A DNA stretch of 64,000 bases, taken from assembly GCA_910578885.1 (NCBI GenBank), contig CAJTSH010000012.1, positions 33,812 through 97,811 of the forward strand. Reading direction: 5' to 3'. This document shows, one piece after another, positions 25,301 to 34,558 of the stretch; the stretch's first letter is position 1; every line of letters begins with the position of its first letter. Source of the DNA: an uncultured Lachnospiraceae bacterium (GTDB lineage Bacteria; Bacillota; Clostridia; Lachnospirales; Lachnospiraceae). The position numbers were made by a program, and so were the translations under genes. Under the pieces are notes generated by a model. The model did not search any database and was not told the DNA's origin. It saw nothing but the letters and a program-made list of their open reading frames with translations.

Positions 25301-27317
25301 CTGCTTCGGCGCCTGTATGAACATATTTAAATACATTCAAAGAAGCAAGTGGTTTGCCTGTAAAATCAAACAAGGCCTGATTGTCAACCGCAGAACCTCC
25401 ATACCATTGTCCGGCATCTTTAGGGTCATATTCTGCTGCAAAGGAAGATGCCCAACCGGAACCAAATTCTTCCCATTTGGCTTGGTTGTCTGCCAATACT
25501 TCGGCAGCGTTTTCAGCGTCTTTGTCATATATCTGAACCGGCAGCCATGCAGGTTCCCAATACATAACGCCGATTCCGGCATCGCCTACATTTGCAACAG
25601 CTTGGATAACGCTGCTGATTTCATCTGCCTGACCTTGAACACTAAAACGGTATCCGATAGATGTATCATCATTATTGCCGACTCTTACGGTGTTATCGTG
25701 ACCGTCACCGTCATCCAAAGTGTATGCCCATGAAGTTTCAGCAACCATTACTTTTTTGTTGTAGGTAGTTGCAACGCTTTTCAGTACATTTGTTAAATTG
25801 TCTAAAGTTCCATGCCAGTATGGATAGTAGGAAGATGCAAATACATCATAATCTACGTTATTTGAATTTAAGTAAGAAGCTATTCCCGCATATTTGCCTG
25901 CAGTTTCAGGGTTAGTAAAATGGAGGGCTACAAGAATATCTTTTTTCGTGTTTTCAGCTACTGTACGGACCGCGCTGCTGCCGGCATTAAAAATTTTGCT
26001 CATATTAGCCTGCGTGGTTTCACCGCAGATTGCACCGGTGGTTTCATTTCCAATCTGTACCATTCCAACGTCTACACCGGCATTGATAATATCAGTCAGA
26101 CTTTCCGTGGTCCAGTCTTTGACTAGAGTTACTTTTTCATCAACGGTCTTGCCTGCCCATGCTTTCGGAGCCTGCTGCTTGCCAGGATCAGCCCAGAAAT
26201 CGGAATAGTGGAAGTCAATTAACACTTTCATACCTGCATCTGTTGCATATTTTCCGATTGTTTTTGCTTTTTCTACGTCATTATTTCCGCCGCCGTAGCC
26301 GTTCTTATCAGCATCATAAGGATTATTCCATACACGGATACGGATATAGTTAACGCCTGCGTCTGCCAGCTGGTTAAAAAATGCCTGATCCTCAATGTTG
26401 TTTCCATTCCAATCCTTAAATACTACGCCGCTGTCCCGGAGGCTGACATACGAAGAAACATCCACGCCCATGATGAAGTCATTGCTGAGATTTTCTATTT
26501 TATCTACAAAGATGCCGGCATCTGTCACTATATCTGCGGCAACCAATGAATTTTTTGCGGCCTGCAGTGCAGAGATTGCATTCTTTACATCATCCACAGT
26601 TTTGCTGTCTGCGTTATTGAGTACTGCTTTTGCATTGTTTAGCGCAGTCTGGAAGTCAGACCATCCATCTTCTTTGTAGTCGGATTCATTCAATGCATTG
26701 CAAGTATCAACAAGACTTTGCAAATCTGTTAAGAATGTTGATTTTCCGTCATCATCGGATCTGGTCACGATGATGTCGTCAAATGTCACAAATTTCTCAA
26801 GTGTCAGTGTAATTGTGACAACGAGTGTTGAAGTGTCAGTGATATGAAGCGTTTCGGTGGCATTTTCTTTTGGAGCCCCCCAAGAACCGAAGACAATCTC
26901 TGAGGCTATTGAATTGTCCGCATTGTTTTTTTCGGCTAAGGAAATAGTAGCAGTAGCATTGGAGTCTTTTCCGGCTTTTATGTATGCCTGATAGTATCCT
27001 GCTGTTGCATTTGGAATCTCATGCGTAAAGGTCATTGGTGTAGAAGCCCCATGCCAAAGAGCCCAATATTTACCGGAATAACCGGCTGAAGCATCGTTCT
27101 GAGTTTCATTTGTTGTTACTACTACATCACCGACGTTCGTCCAATCCGACAACCCGCCGTTGCTGTCAAAATCACATGTGTAAACAGTTTCATTTTCCGC
27201 AGCCCAGACAGAAGCGGTTCCCCCGCCCGGTATCCAAGAGAGATTCGGCTGCGTAAACACAGTTGCTGCTGCCAGAAAAACTGCCAGCGTTCGTTTTAGA
27301 AATTTGTTTCCTCCCAT
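22356..27317 (-). CDS. Secreted multidomain GH53 endo-beta-1,4-galactanase with Ig-like repeats
   Basis: 1653 residues. Signal peptide to about residue 40 (VWA cleavage site). Next come a beta-sandwich carbohydrate-binding-like domain (45-190), a FIVAR-type helical bundle (200-262), and the GH53 catalytic barrel (about 275-680) with acid/base Glu in QIGNET (near 422) and nucleophile Glu in VMVAETSWAY (near 527). After these are a Big_4-like domain, a second binding-like domain (TNGGFEEKSLNGW, 775-915), and a Big_2 domain. Then come six repeats of about 75 residues, each opening with a F-x-YDGT-A/P-K motif (about 1005-1470), another Ig-like domain and a C-terminal Fn3-like domain. GH53 cuts the galactan side chains of pectin. 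No LPXTG anchor is visible. The lysine-rich end may bind the wall. Confidence 0.9.
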   Translation of the reverse strand: MGGNKFLKRTLAVFLAAATVFTQPNLSWIPGGGTASVWAAENETVYTCDFDSNGGLSDWTNVGDVVVTTNETQNDASAGYSGKYWALWHGASTPMTFTHEIPNATAGYYQAYIKAGKDSNATATISLAEKNNADNSIASEIVFGSWGAPKENATETLHITDTSTLVVTITLTLEKFVTFDDIIVTRSDDDGKSTFLTDLQSLVDTCNALNESDYKEDGWSDFQTALNNAKAVLNNADSKTVDDVKNAISALQAAKNSLVAADIVTDAGIFVDKIENLSNDFIMGVDVSSYVSLRDSGVVFKDWNGNNIEDQAFFNQLADAGVNYIRIRVWNNPYDADKNGYGGGNNDVEKAKTIGKYATDAGMKVLIDFHYSDFWADPGKQQAPKAWAGKTVDEKVTLVKDWTTESLTDIINAGVDVGMVQIGNETTGAICGETTQANMSKIFNAGSSAVRTVAENTKKDILVALHFTNPETAGKYAGIASYLNSNNVDYDVFASSYYPYWHGTLDNLTNVLKSVATTYNKKVMVAETSWAYTLDDGDGHDNTVRVGNNDDTSIGYRFSVQGQADEISSVIQAVANVGDAGIGVMYWEPAWLPVQIYDKDAENAAEVLADNQAKWEEFGSGWASSFAAEYDPKDAGQWYGGSAVDNQALFDFTGKPLASLNVFKYVHTGAEAEKALDAIENASIDVDFGTSKADIIAKLPATVKGTYNDGTTEDLAVSWNTDTITDTTGSTVGTSTIKGSVSFNGDTKTVMCAIKVARENLLTNGGFEEKSLNGWTPKDGNIGLSGQYKDAKTGSAALHFDGSNGKVVNFEISQTVTVKDAGIYKASMFIQGNKTSNQKMQVTLTNQNTEASATGKAATLSGWAEWKEAATDEIAAAAGDELTVTVTVDAPTGTWGSVDDVNLNFVGELTKATSFKLTQTYVNLNQGESQTLTYTLSDGATDVKPTWSSSDSDIVTVDASGKITAVAESGEAIITAATRDGSNLSAHCKVTIGEQTSIAITENDVTLSPASFEYDGTAKIPAITVVVNGTTLSPEMDYDTDISNNINVGTATVTITGKGNYTGEITKEFTISAASLEHAIISLSPSSFAYDGTAKEPTVTVTLGDKTLTKDTDFTVAYSNNTEIGTATVTVTGDGNYSGTKTASFTITDGEKILLDDAEITVTPDSFVYDGTPKTPDVSVIIDETTLTKDTDFTVDYSNNTDAGTATVTITGKGDYAGTVNKSFTITAASLEYASITVTPDSFVYDGTPKTPDVSVVLGDTTLTKDTDFTVDYSNNTNVGNATVIINGKGNYTGLKTTSFFIKEASSEKTSLETAVITLNPNSFVYDGTAKTPNVTVTLDGKVLTKGTDYTVAYSNNINAGSNATVTITGIGDYTGTATATFSITANSSVTDNTSINGAVVRPATTSYIYDGTAKTPAVTVTLNGKVLTANDYAVAYNNNFYAGTATIVVTGKNKYTGTATGTFTIAKASKSITVSKSSYAKVMGNKAFSLGATTAKGETLSYTSSSTKVVTVNSSGKVVIQGTGKATITIKSAASANYNAASSKKVTITVAPKKISISSVKSTKKGQMTVKWKRNSTASGYQIVYSTTKNFKKKTTVTIKSNKTISKTIKSKLTKGKKYYVKVRAYKTVKGVKGGKLYGAYSKTKTVTIKKK
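22925..24300 (-). repeat. Six tandem Ig-like repeats within the galactanase gene
   Basis: Six units of roughly 225 nt encode F-x-YDGT-A/P-K ... DFTVDYSNN ... GNYTG modules. Units three and four (about 23500-23860) are nearly identical at DNA level, while the outer ones have diverged, which points to recent duplication. Confidence 0.8.
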
Positions 27318-27867
27318 ATTTTTTCCTCCAAATTAAAAAAATGCTTTTTAGAGTGACGTTATAGAAATTTCCGGTGCGAAGACTTCTATAAAATAATGAA
27401 AAAAAATGACGGCGCCAGTCATTTTAGTAACCAAGCGCAACACAATGTTGCGCAATCGGTTGTTCTTTTGATATAACTTTATCATGGGCAAAGTCTTTTT
27501 TCAATGTGCACGATTTATAATTATTTTTAAGGAAAATTAGTAATAATATACAAAAAGTTTGGGAAACAAGCAAGAATAGATGTTTAAAAGAGAAAAAATG
27601 GAAAGCGCAACAAAAAGCAAATAAAATTGCGCTTAAAAATTGAAAAAGGGTCGACAAATACGACAAAAACATTATGTAAATATTGTAAGAACTAGATAAT
27701 TGAAGAAAGGTAATACCAATGATAAAATAAAAAAGAGGAATGCAGGATTGCGCAATAAATGCGCAACAAAGCAATCTGAAAAACATAGGACAATGGGAGG
27801 ATAAAATTTGGAAGTAAAACTTTCAAATTTATCAGGATGGCGTAAAGCGCGCCAGAAGGAGGGAAGA
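27318..27867. other. AT-rich divergent regulatory region with GCGCAA/TTGCGC cluster
   Basis: This 550-nt gap between the galactanase and chemoreceptor genes has no convincing gene. It contains six GCGCAA or TTGCGC hexamers: 27435, 27448, 27605, 27627, 27748 and 27761. Two pairs are 13 nt apart, on either side of a short AT spacer. Two TCGACAAA-like words (27651-27667) resemble Spo0A boxes. The minus-strand open frame at 27424-27786 has low-complexity hydrophobic content and no good start, so I do not call it. Confidence 0.5.
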
Positions 27868-29943
27868 ATGAAAAGAGGAGAGAAAAAGCAAAGGAAAAGA
27901 AAATCCGTAACGGGGGTAGGATTTTTTCGAAGCATCCAGTTCAAATTGATTGCGTCATTCCTTGTACCAGTTATCTGTATTGTAATTTTGGGAGTAGTTT
28001 CCTATCAGAAGGCGTCTTCGGCGGTGACGAGAAGTTATACGAGTTCTGTGGAACAGACGATGGGGATGATGGGGGACTATCTGACGCTGGCAGTGGATAC
28101 GGTGCAGAATACATATAAGAGTTATTTAAATGATGATTCGATGAAGTCTTATTTTATGGGGACGCTTTCAGGCGCAGATGGGGAAGTATTTAGCAGGCGG
28201 ACTGCAACAGAGCTGAAAGGCAGTGTTACAGCGGATTCTATGATATCGAACATTTTTTTCTTGTCAGATAAGCAGGAGCCGATTACGACAACGAGTATCG
28301 CTGGACAGGAAGCTTATGAGAGCTTTATTTCAAGCATTCAGGGACAAATGGCAAAAAATGATGCAAATGGATACTTTTTATTCGGTAATCAATCGGCAAC
28401 GGACGAATTGCTAAAAACCGAAAATTCGAAGTATTCTATGCGTCTGGTTAAACGAATGGTCAATACCAATTCTTATATGATGGTAGATTTGAGCTATGGT
28501 CTGTTGCGGGATAGTCTGATTTCACTGGATGTGGGCGAGGACGGTTATGTGGGGCTGATAACCTGTGACGGTGCGGAATTTGTTACGGAGAATGGAAGTG
28601 TCATTGCGCCGGAGACGGCTGTATTTACGGATAAGGAGTTTTATGAGAGGGCGCTTGCGGCAAGCGAGGATACCGGTGCGGAGGAAGTGGAGTATCAGGG
28701 AGAAAAATACATGTTCCTCTATCAAAAGATGGGAAAATCTGCGATGATTGCGGTGTTGATTCCGAATCGTCTGCTTCTTGCGCAGGCGGCGGATATCAAG
28801 CAGTTAACAATGATCATTTCCATTTTGGCGGCGGTTGTGGCGTTGGTTTTGGGAACAGTGATTTCCCAGAGCTTTTCCGGGACTATCCGCAGTTTGGTAA
28901 AACGTCTGAAACGAGTGGCTGACGGAGACCTTACGGTAGAGGTACATTCGAAACGCAAGGATGAATTTCGGGTTTTAAGTGACGGGATTGCAAGCATGAT
29001 TCATAATATGAAGAAACTGATCACGGACATCACTGAGGCGAGCGAGGAATTGACAGGGGCGGCAGTTCAGGTGTCCGACTCCTCTAATATGTTTATGCAG
29101 ACGTCGCGGAACATCCAGCTTTCTATTTCTGAAATTGAAAAGGGTGTTACCCGTCTGGATACGGATTCGGCAGATTGCCTGAATCAGATGGACGGATTGT
29201 CCGGTAAGATTACCAGCGTTTCGGACAATGCTTCTGAGATTTCACAGCTGACGGCAGCAGCCGGCGGATGCATTGTGGAAGGAATGCAGTCTATGGAAGG
29301 TCTGACAGAGAGTGCGAAGTCTACCACGAGAATTACAGCGGAAGTTATAACGGCGATTGAGGCTTTGGAAGAGAAATCGCGTTCGATCGGCAACATTATA
29401 GAAGCCATCAATGAAATTGCATCTCAGACGAACCTGCTTTCATTGAATGCATCTATTGAGGCTGCGCGCGCAGGGGAAGCAGGAAAGGGATTTGCCGTTG
29501 TTGCGGAGGAAATACGGAAGCTGGCGGATCAATCTTTGATGTCGGCAAATCAGATTGGCGAAATTATTGATGAAATGATATCGAATACGGTTGACGTGGT
29601 AGATATTGCAAAGCAGGCGGAGTCGGTAGTGGCGTCTCAGGAGGGGGCGGTAGAATCTACAACAAGGTCTTTTCAGGAAATTGACAAACAGGTGTCTCGT
29701 TTAATGGAAGCGCTTCAGATGATATCAGACAGCGTTGATAATATGGACAGTGACCGCTCGGCAACGTTAGGATCAATAGAAAGTATTTCGGCAGTTTCTG
29801 CGCAGGCGGCGGCTTCTTCTCAGGAAGTATATGCTACGGCGGATAAGCAGCTTGCTGCAATTACAAAACTGGAGACGGCGTCAGGCCAGCTTCAGAAGCG
29901 GGCATCCCAGCTTCGGGAAAGTTTGCAGCAATTTACGTTGTAA
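27868..29943 (+). CDS. Methyl-accepting chemotaxis protein
   Basis: 691 residues from ATG 27868 (AAGGAGGG 5 nt upstream). TTG at 27808, with its own GGGAGG, would add 20 residues. Order: basic N-terminus, helix 1 (about 25-47), Cache-like extracellular domain (50-310), helix 2 (about 315-340), HAMP (345-400, VKRLKRVADGDLTVEV), and a signalling hairpin with INEIASQTNLLSLNASIEA and GEAGKGFAVVAEEIRKLADQ. It senses an external ligand and feeds the CheA pathway. Next to the galactanase, a sugar ligand is conceivable but not shown. A terminator follows. Confidence 0.94.
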   Translation: MKRGEKKQRKRKSVTGVGFFRSIQFKLIASFLVPVICIVILGVVSYQKASSAVTRSYTSSVEQTMGMMGDYLTLAVDTVQNTYKSYLNDDSMKSYFMGTLSGADGEVFSRRTATELKGSVTADSMISNIFFLSDKQEPITTTSIAGQEAYESFISSIQGQMAKNDANGYFLFGNQSATDELLKTENSKYSMRLVKRMVNTNSYMMVDLSYGLLRDSLISLDVGEDGYVGLITCDGAEFVTENGSVIAPETAVFTDKEFYERALAASEDTGAEEVEYQGEKYMFLYQKMGKSAMIAVLIPNRLLLAQAADIKQLTMIISILAAVVALVLGTVISQSFSGTIRSLVKRLKRVADGDLTVEVHSKRKDEFRVLSDGIASMIHNMKKLITDITEASEELTGAAVQVSDSSNMFMQTSRNIQLSISEIEKGVTRLDTDSADCLNQMDGLSGKITSVSDNASEISQLTAAAGGCIVEGMQSMEGLTESAKSTTRITAEVITAIEALEEKSRSIGNIIEAINEIASQTNLLSLNASIEAARAGEAGKGFAVVAEEIRKLADQSLMSANQIGEIIDEMISNTVDVVDIAKQAESVVASQEGAVESTTRSFQEIDKQVSRLMEALQMISDSVDNMDSDRSATLGSIESISAVSAQAAASSQEVYATADKQLAAITKLETASGQLQKRASQLRESLQQFTL

Positions 29944-29982
29944 AATGATGGAAAATAGATTAGAATAGAGAGTAAGAAAAAG

Positions 29983-30019
29983 ATGAAAGCTGCTTTGGAT
30001 TATAGTGGCTTTCATTTTT
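29983..30019 (+). terminator. Terminator of the chemoreceptor gene
   Basis: ATGAAAGC pairs with GCTTTCAT over a 17-nt loop, followed by TTTTTG. Confidence 0.6.
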
Positions 30020-30081
30020 GTATCATGAAAAATATCTTATTGCTTTAAAGCGGTAAAGAAAAGTGAGAAGGGATTTGAACA

Positions 30082-31548
30082 ATGAAAGAGAGAGAAAAGT
30101 TTGGAAGCAGACTGGGATTCATTTTAGTATCTGCAGGCTGTGCGGTAGGATTGGGAAATGTGTGGAAGTTTCCTTATATCTGTGGTGAAAATGGGGGCGC
30201 AGCCTTTATTTTGATCTATTTGGCGTTTCTGCTTATTCTGGGGCTTCCGATTATGATTTGTGAATTTGCAATCGGACGGGGCAGCGGGAAAAGCATAGCA
30301 AAGGCGTTTGAAGAGCTGGAGCCTAAGGGAACGCATTGGCATAAGTACAAGTGGTTTGGAATCGCCGGAAACTATCTTTTGATGATGTTTTACACGATGG
30401 TAGGCGGATGGATGCTCTATTATGCCTACCGGATGATGACAGGGGAACTGCAGAAGCTGGAGGGAGATGCGGTAGCAGCATCGTTTCTCGGAATGCTGGA
30501 TAATTCGGGCACAATGATTTTCTGGACAGTGCTTGCTATTGTTTTGGCTTTTCTCATTTGCTCACGGGGGCTGCAAAAGGGCGTTGAAAAGGTTACTAAG
30601 GTTATGATGGCGCTTTTGATCGTGCTGATTGTGGTTCTTGCTGTCCGTTCTCTGACCTTGAAGGATGCGGGAGAAGGAGTGGCGTTTTATCTGATTCCTG
30701 ATTTTGAGAGGCTTTTGGAGAACGGAATCGGGAATGTGGTATTTGCCGCTATGTCCCACGCATTTTTTACTTTGAGCGTAGGTATCGGAGCAATGGAGAT
30801 TTTCGGGAGCTATCTTGGAAGAGAACGCAGACTGACCGGGGAAGCGGTCAATATTGTCTGTCTTGACACTTTTGTGGCTCTGATGTCGGGACTTATTATT
30901 ATTCCGGCTTGTTTTGCCTATGGAATAGAGCCGGATAGCGGACCTTCGCTTTTGTTTATCACGCTCCCGAATGTATTTCAGCATATGAGAGCCGGAAGAA
31001 TCTGGGGAACCTGCTTTTTCATTTTCATGTCTTTTGCAGCGCTTTCTACAATTGTTGCTGTGTTTGAAAATATAATTGCAATGACCTGTGATATGTTTCG
31101 ATGGGAGCGGAAGAAGGCGGTCGGAGTGAATCTGCTCGCAATTACTCTTTTATCAATGCCGGCAGTGCTGGGGTATAATTTATGGGCGGGTATTGAGCCG
31201 CTCGGAAGCGGTACGACAATCATGGATTTGGAAGATTTTCTTGTTTCCTATAACATCCTTCCGTTGGGAAGTCTTTTATATGTCATGTTCTGTACAAAGA
31301 AGAACGGATGGGGCTGGGATAAATTTGTGTCGGAAACCAATACGGGCTCAGGAATCAGGTTTCCGGGAGGTATCCGCTTGTATATGACAATCATTTTGCC
31401 GCTGATTATTATTGTGATTTATTTGAAGGGTTATTATGATATGTTCGCAGGCAAGGGGACGGCGGTTCTTGCCTTTTGGATGATTGTTGCAGTGGTGCTG
31501 CTGGTTTTGGTGCTGAGTTTTGGCAGAAAGGGAAAGCGGCATTCGTGA
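30082..31548 (+). CDS. Sodium-dependent transporter, NSS/SNF family
   Basis: 488 residues with about eleven or twelve membrane helices. The helix-1 signature of the family, SRLGFILVSAGCAVGLGNVWKF, is at residues 8-29. It is followed by the GGAAFILIYL and GLPIMICEFAIGR elements of helix 2. These LeuT-fold symporters use sodium to bring in amino acids or similar small molecules. The substrate cannot be read from the sequence. The start is preceded by GAAGGGA. RarA follows 67 nt downstream. Confidence 0.92.
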   Translation: MKEREKFGSRLGFILVSAGCAVGLGNVWKFPYICGENGGAAFILIYLAFLLILGLPIMICEFAIGRGSGKSIAKAFEELEPKGTHWHKYKWFGIAGNYLLMMFYTMVGGWMLYYAYRMMTGELQKLEGDAVAASFLGMLDNSGTMIFWTVLAIVLAFLICSRGLQKGVEKVTKVMMALLIVLIVVLAVRSLTLKDAGEGVAFYLIPDFERLLENGIGNVVFAAMSHAFFTLSVGIGAMEIFGSYLGRERRLTGEAVNIVCLDTFVALMSGLIIIPACFAYGIEPDSGPSLLFITLPNVFQHMRAGRIWGTCFFIFMSFAALSTIVAVFENIIAMTCDMFRWERKKAVGVNLLAITLLSMPAVLGYNLWAGIEPLGSGTTIMDLEDFLVSYNILPLGSLLYVMFCTKKNGWGWDKFVSETNTGSGIRFPGGIRLYMTIILPLIIIVIYLKGYYDMFAGKGTAVLAFWMIVAVVLLVLVLSFGRKGKRHS

Positions 31549-31615
31549 TAGGATAGATTTTGAAATTAAGGGAAAGTTGTCAAAAGAATTATGTGGAGAC
31601 AGCGGGAGGAAGAAT

Positions 31616-32929
31616 ATGGAGCAGATGTCTTTATTTGAAAATCGAGAGCAAAGTGCGCCGCTTGCCAGCCGCCTTAGGCCGGAACGGCTGGAAGATTTTG
31701 TGGGGCAGGAACATCTGCTTGGAAACGGAAAAATGCTGAGGCAGCTGATTGAGCGCGACCAGATATCTTCTATGATTTTTTGGGGACCGCCGGGGGTGGG
31801 AAAAACAACGCTTGCCAGTATTATTGCGGGCAGGACAAAGGCGGATTTTATCAATTTCAGTGCGGTAACAAGCGGCATCAAGGAAATTAAAGAGGTGATG
31901 GGCAAAGCAGAAATCAGCCGTAAGATGGGAGTTCGGACAGTATTGTTCATAGATGAGATCCACCGTTTTAACAAAGCGCAGCAGGATGCTTTTCTTCCTT
32001 ATGTTGAAAAGGGAAGCATTGTGCTGATTGGCGCAACGACAGAGAATCCGTCCTTTGAAATCAATGCGGCTCTGCTGTCCAGATGCAAGGTATTTGTGTT
32101 AAAAGCATTAGAGGAAAATGATATCGCTAAGCTGCTGCGCCATGCCATCCAAAGCCCTTCCGGTTTTAAAAATCAGAATGTGCAGATAACGGACAGGCAG
32201 ATAGCGGCAATCGCAGCATTTGCCAATGGAGACGCCAGAACGGCGCTCAATACATTGGAAATGGCTGTGTTGAACGGGGAAATTTCCGCAGCGGGAATCA
32301 CTGTTACGGATGAGGGCATGGAGCAGTGTATCAGCAGAAAATCCCTGCTCTATGATAAGACTGGTGAGGAGCATTATAATATTATTTCCGCATTGCATAA
32401 GTCCATGCGTAACAGCGATCCGGATGCGGCGGTCTATTGGATGGAGAGAATGTTAGAGGGCGGTGAGAATCCGCTTTATATTGCAAGGCGGCTGATCCGT
32501 TTTGCCAGTGAGGATATAGGTATGGCGGACAGTCAGGCGCTGCAGGTGGCGGTTGCGGCTTATCAGGCGTGCCACTTTAACGGAATGCCGGAATGTGACG
32601 TGAATCTGGCTCATGCCGTAACCTATCTTGCAATGGCGCCAAAATCAAATGCGCTTTATGTAGCATGTGAGGAAACTAAGGCGGATATTCGAAGCGGCAG
32701 GGTGGATCCGGTTCCGCTTCAGCTAAGGAATGCGCCGACAGGACTGATGAAGGAGCTGAATTATGGCAAGGGCTATGAGTATGCCCACGATACAGAAGCG
32801 AAGTTGACCCGGATGGAATGTCTGCCTGAAGCGCTTGCCGGGAAAGAGTATTATCGTCCGGCAGGAGAGGGAGCGGAAGAGCTTGTGAAAAAACGGTTGG
32901 ATGAAATTAAGGCGTGGAAAGCGGAGTAA
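31616..32929 (+). CDS. rarA: Replication-associated recombination protein RarA (MgsA)
   Basis: 437 residues of AAA+ clamp-loader-like ATPase that acts at stalled forks. Seen: LRPERLEDFVGQEHLLG, Walker A GPPGVGKTTLA (near residue 58), Walker B VLFIDEIHRFNKAQQD, sensor 1 GATTENPSFEIN, LLSRCKVFVL arginine finger, and the C-terminal tetramerisation region with MAPKSNALYVA. ATG 31616 is chosen because GGGAGGAA lies just upstream. The frame is open further upstream, but without a site. Confidence 0.95.
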   Translation: MEQMSLFENREQSAPLASRLRPERLEDFVGQEHLLGNGKMLRQLIERDQISSMIFWGPPGVGKTTLASIIAGRTKADFINFSAVTSGIKEIKEVMGKAEISRKMGVRTVLFIDEIHRFNKAQQDAFLPYVEKGSIVLIGATTENPSFEINAALLSRCKVFVLKALEENDIAKLLRHAIQSPSGFKNQNVQITDRQIAAIAAFANGDARTALNTLEMAVLNGEISAAGITVTDEGMEQCISRKSLLYDKTGEEHYNIISALHKSMRNSDPDAAVYWMERMLEGGENPLYIARRLIRFASEDIGMADSQALQVAVAAYQACHFNGMPECDVNLAHAVTYLAMAPKSNALYVACEETKADIRSGRVDPVPLQLRNAPTGLMKELNYGKGYEYAHDTEAKLTRMECLPEALAGKEYYRPAGEGAEELVKKRLDEIKAWKAE

Positions 32930-33320
32930 AGATGGCTGGATGCTGTTCCACGCATTCTGTCGTTCCTGTAACCGTTGCAGAGTGCTTGTTTAGGCATTTT
33001 GCAGTTGTAATGCAATTGAATGTGTAATATAAATTTGATTCTAAGATACAGTAATTCGGCTTATGAGAATCTCGCTTATGGATTCTCATAAAAGGCGCCG
33101 TATTCGCGCCGTCCATCTGATTATGTGAAGCCGGTTTTGCTTTGCATAATCAGAAATTCCATATCTAACGAAACGAAAGTTTCAATCTACGTAACATTTC
33201 AGAATTTATTCAAAAGAGACGCGGTACGGGAAGCCTGTCTGTTTTTTCCTCTAAAAAATCAAAATAATGCGCACACTGGGTCAAAGAAAACTGTTATACC
33301 TATTAGAAGGGGGGAGAAAT
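32930..33320. other. Intergenic region holding dispersed repeat copy B
   Basis: This 390-nt gap between rarA and the ECF sigma gene has no credible gene. Its centre is a hairpin-rich repeat (33057-33149) shared with 17735-17846. No consensus sigma-A promoter is obvious before the sigma gene. Confidence 0.5.
33057..33149 (-). repeat. Dispersed intergenic repeat, copy B
   Basis: In reverse orientation to copy A, this holds the 20-nt block (33130-33149, 19/20 match to 17787-17806) and then the TTATGAGAATCC ... TTCTCATAAGC hairpin (33057-33091). A GGCGC-rich insert lies between them. It can fold into several stems. Confidence 0.55.
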
Positions 33321-33824
33321 GTGTCTGTAGAATTAAAAGAAGAGTACGACAAAATATACCGGTATTGCTATTTCAAAGTACATAACAGCTACGTGGCGGA
33401 GGATTTGACACAGGAAGCCTTTCTTCGTTATTTTTCCCAGAGCACTTATATCAACAGGGGTAAGAAGCTTGCCTATTTGTACACGATAGCGAGGAATCTT
33501 TGCGTGGATTATTACGGCAGGAAAGAGAAACGGGAACGGCTGGGATATGAAGCGGAGGAAAATGAGGATTTGGGAAAAATTGCAAATGCAAGGGTGGAAG
33601 AACGGGATGAGATGGAAGCAGTGGAAAACCGGACTGCGGTAGAGTGGGCGGTTGGAAAGCTGCCGGAACCTCTGCGGGAGCTGATTTTGCTGAGATATGT
33701 CAATGAATTGTCAGTCTCAGAGACAGGGATGATTCTTCGCTTGTCACGTTTTGCAGTTTACCGAAGGGAACAGGAGGCGTTAAAGAAATTGCGGCATCTG
33801 CTGGGAGAGGAGGCGCAGATATGA
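33321..33824 (+). CDS. ECF-type RNA polymerase sigma factor
   Basis: 167 residues from GTG 33321 (AAGGGGGGAGAAAT upstream). Region 2: YRYCYFKVHNSYVAEDLTQEAF and KLAYLYTIARNLCVDYYGR. Region 4: LPEPLRELILLRYVNELSVSE followed by an R-L-S-R-F-A-V-Y-R-R-E-Q helix. A charged linker of about 45 residues separates them. It is a small group 4 sigma factor. It overlaps the next gene as ATGA and appears co-transcribed with an ABC exporter, so the operon is probably its own target. No zinc anti-sigma is present. The next membrane protein may fill that place. Confidence 0.88.
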   Translation: MSVELKEEYDKIYRYCYFKVHNSYVAEDLTQEAFLRYFSQSTYINRGKKLAYLYTIARNLCVDYYGRKEKRERLGYEAEENEDLGKIANARVEERDEMEAVENRTAVEWAVGKLPEPLRELILLRYVNELSVSETGMILRLSRFAVYRREQEALKKLRHLLGEEAQI

Positions 33825-34558
33825 ATAAGAAAATGCGCAGGGAGTTAAAGGAAAGCTTTTGGGCGCCGGAGCCGGAGCGCAGGGATGATTTTTTGTCGGG
33901 ACTGCAAAGTCCCAGAGAACCGCTGTATCGGTTCGTCCTGACACAGCTTGGTTATATACGTAAGCGGGGATGGGCAGCCGCTTTTCTGGTTCTGTTGGTG
34001 ATTCTTGGAGTTGGAGAATATTGGGAAGATATTTCGGATGCTGCATTGTTTTGGAATATATCTGCATTCCTGCCGTTTTTTGCACTGACAGCAATTGTAG
34101 AGGTAGGACGTTCTAATCGCCGCGGGATGTCGGAATTGGAGAGTTGTACCAGATATCATCTGCCGGAAATACTATTGGTGTGGATGGGCAGCATAGGAGC
34201 CTTGAATCTGACTGTATTACTGGGGGTTTATTTCTTCCTGCAAAGCAGGATTTCCTATGGAACGCTGCGTACGATTGTCTATCTGTTTCTGCCTTATGTC
34301 TTGACAAGTGCACTGACGCTTCTGATACAAAATACCCGCAGAAAATGTGACGTGAGCGTTTGCTGCGGCGCGGTGGGAATACTTGTCAGTCTGTGCACGG
34401 CAATTTTGCCAAGAATAGCAGAATACCTGTATGCAGAGAAATATTTTATCGCATGGGCGCTGTTTTTTATGTTTGCCTGCGGTCTGATGCTTAGGCAATT
34501 ATGGAAAATGAAAGAGAATATGGAGGAAGGATTATGGAACTTGTACTTGACCGAGTAA
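33821..34558 (+). CDS. Unrecognised multi-pass membrane protein in ECF-ABC operon
   Basis: 245 residues: a charged cytoplasmic N-terminus (about 1-48, with KESFWAPEPERRDDFL), then about six membrane helices in three pairs. I recognise no family. Position right after an ECF sigma factor suggests it could be a membrane-bound anti-sigma or a sensor, or a third component of the exporter. Each is inference. It overlaps the sigma gene by four bases and the ATPase gene by 25. Confidence 0.7.
   Translation: MNKKMRRELKESFWAPEPERRDDFLSGLQSPREPLYRFVLTQLGYIRKRGWAAAFLVLLVILGVGEYWEDISDAALFWNISAFLPFFALTAIVEVGRSNRRGMSELESCTRYHLPEILLVWMGSIGALNLTVLLGVYFFLQSRISYGTLRTIVYLFLPYVLTSALTLLIQNTRRKCDVSVCCGAVGILVSLCTAILPRIAEYLYAEKYFIAWALFFMFACGLMLRQLWKMKENMEEGLWNLYLTE

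Noticed and set aside
27424..27786. 120-residue hydrophobic open frame on the minus strand
   Set aside because: Composition is Phe/Leu/Ser-rich as expected from antisense AT-rich DNA, there is no ribosome binding site, and it crosses the GCGCAA cluster.
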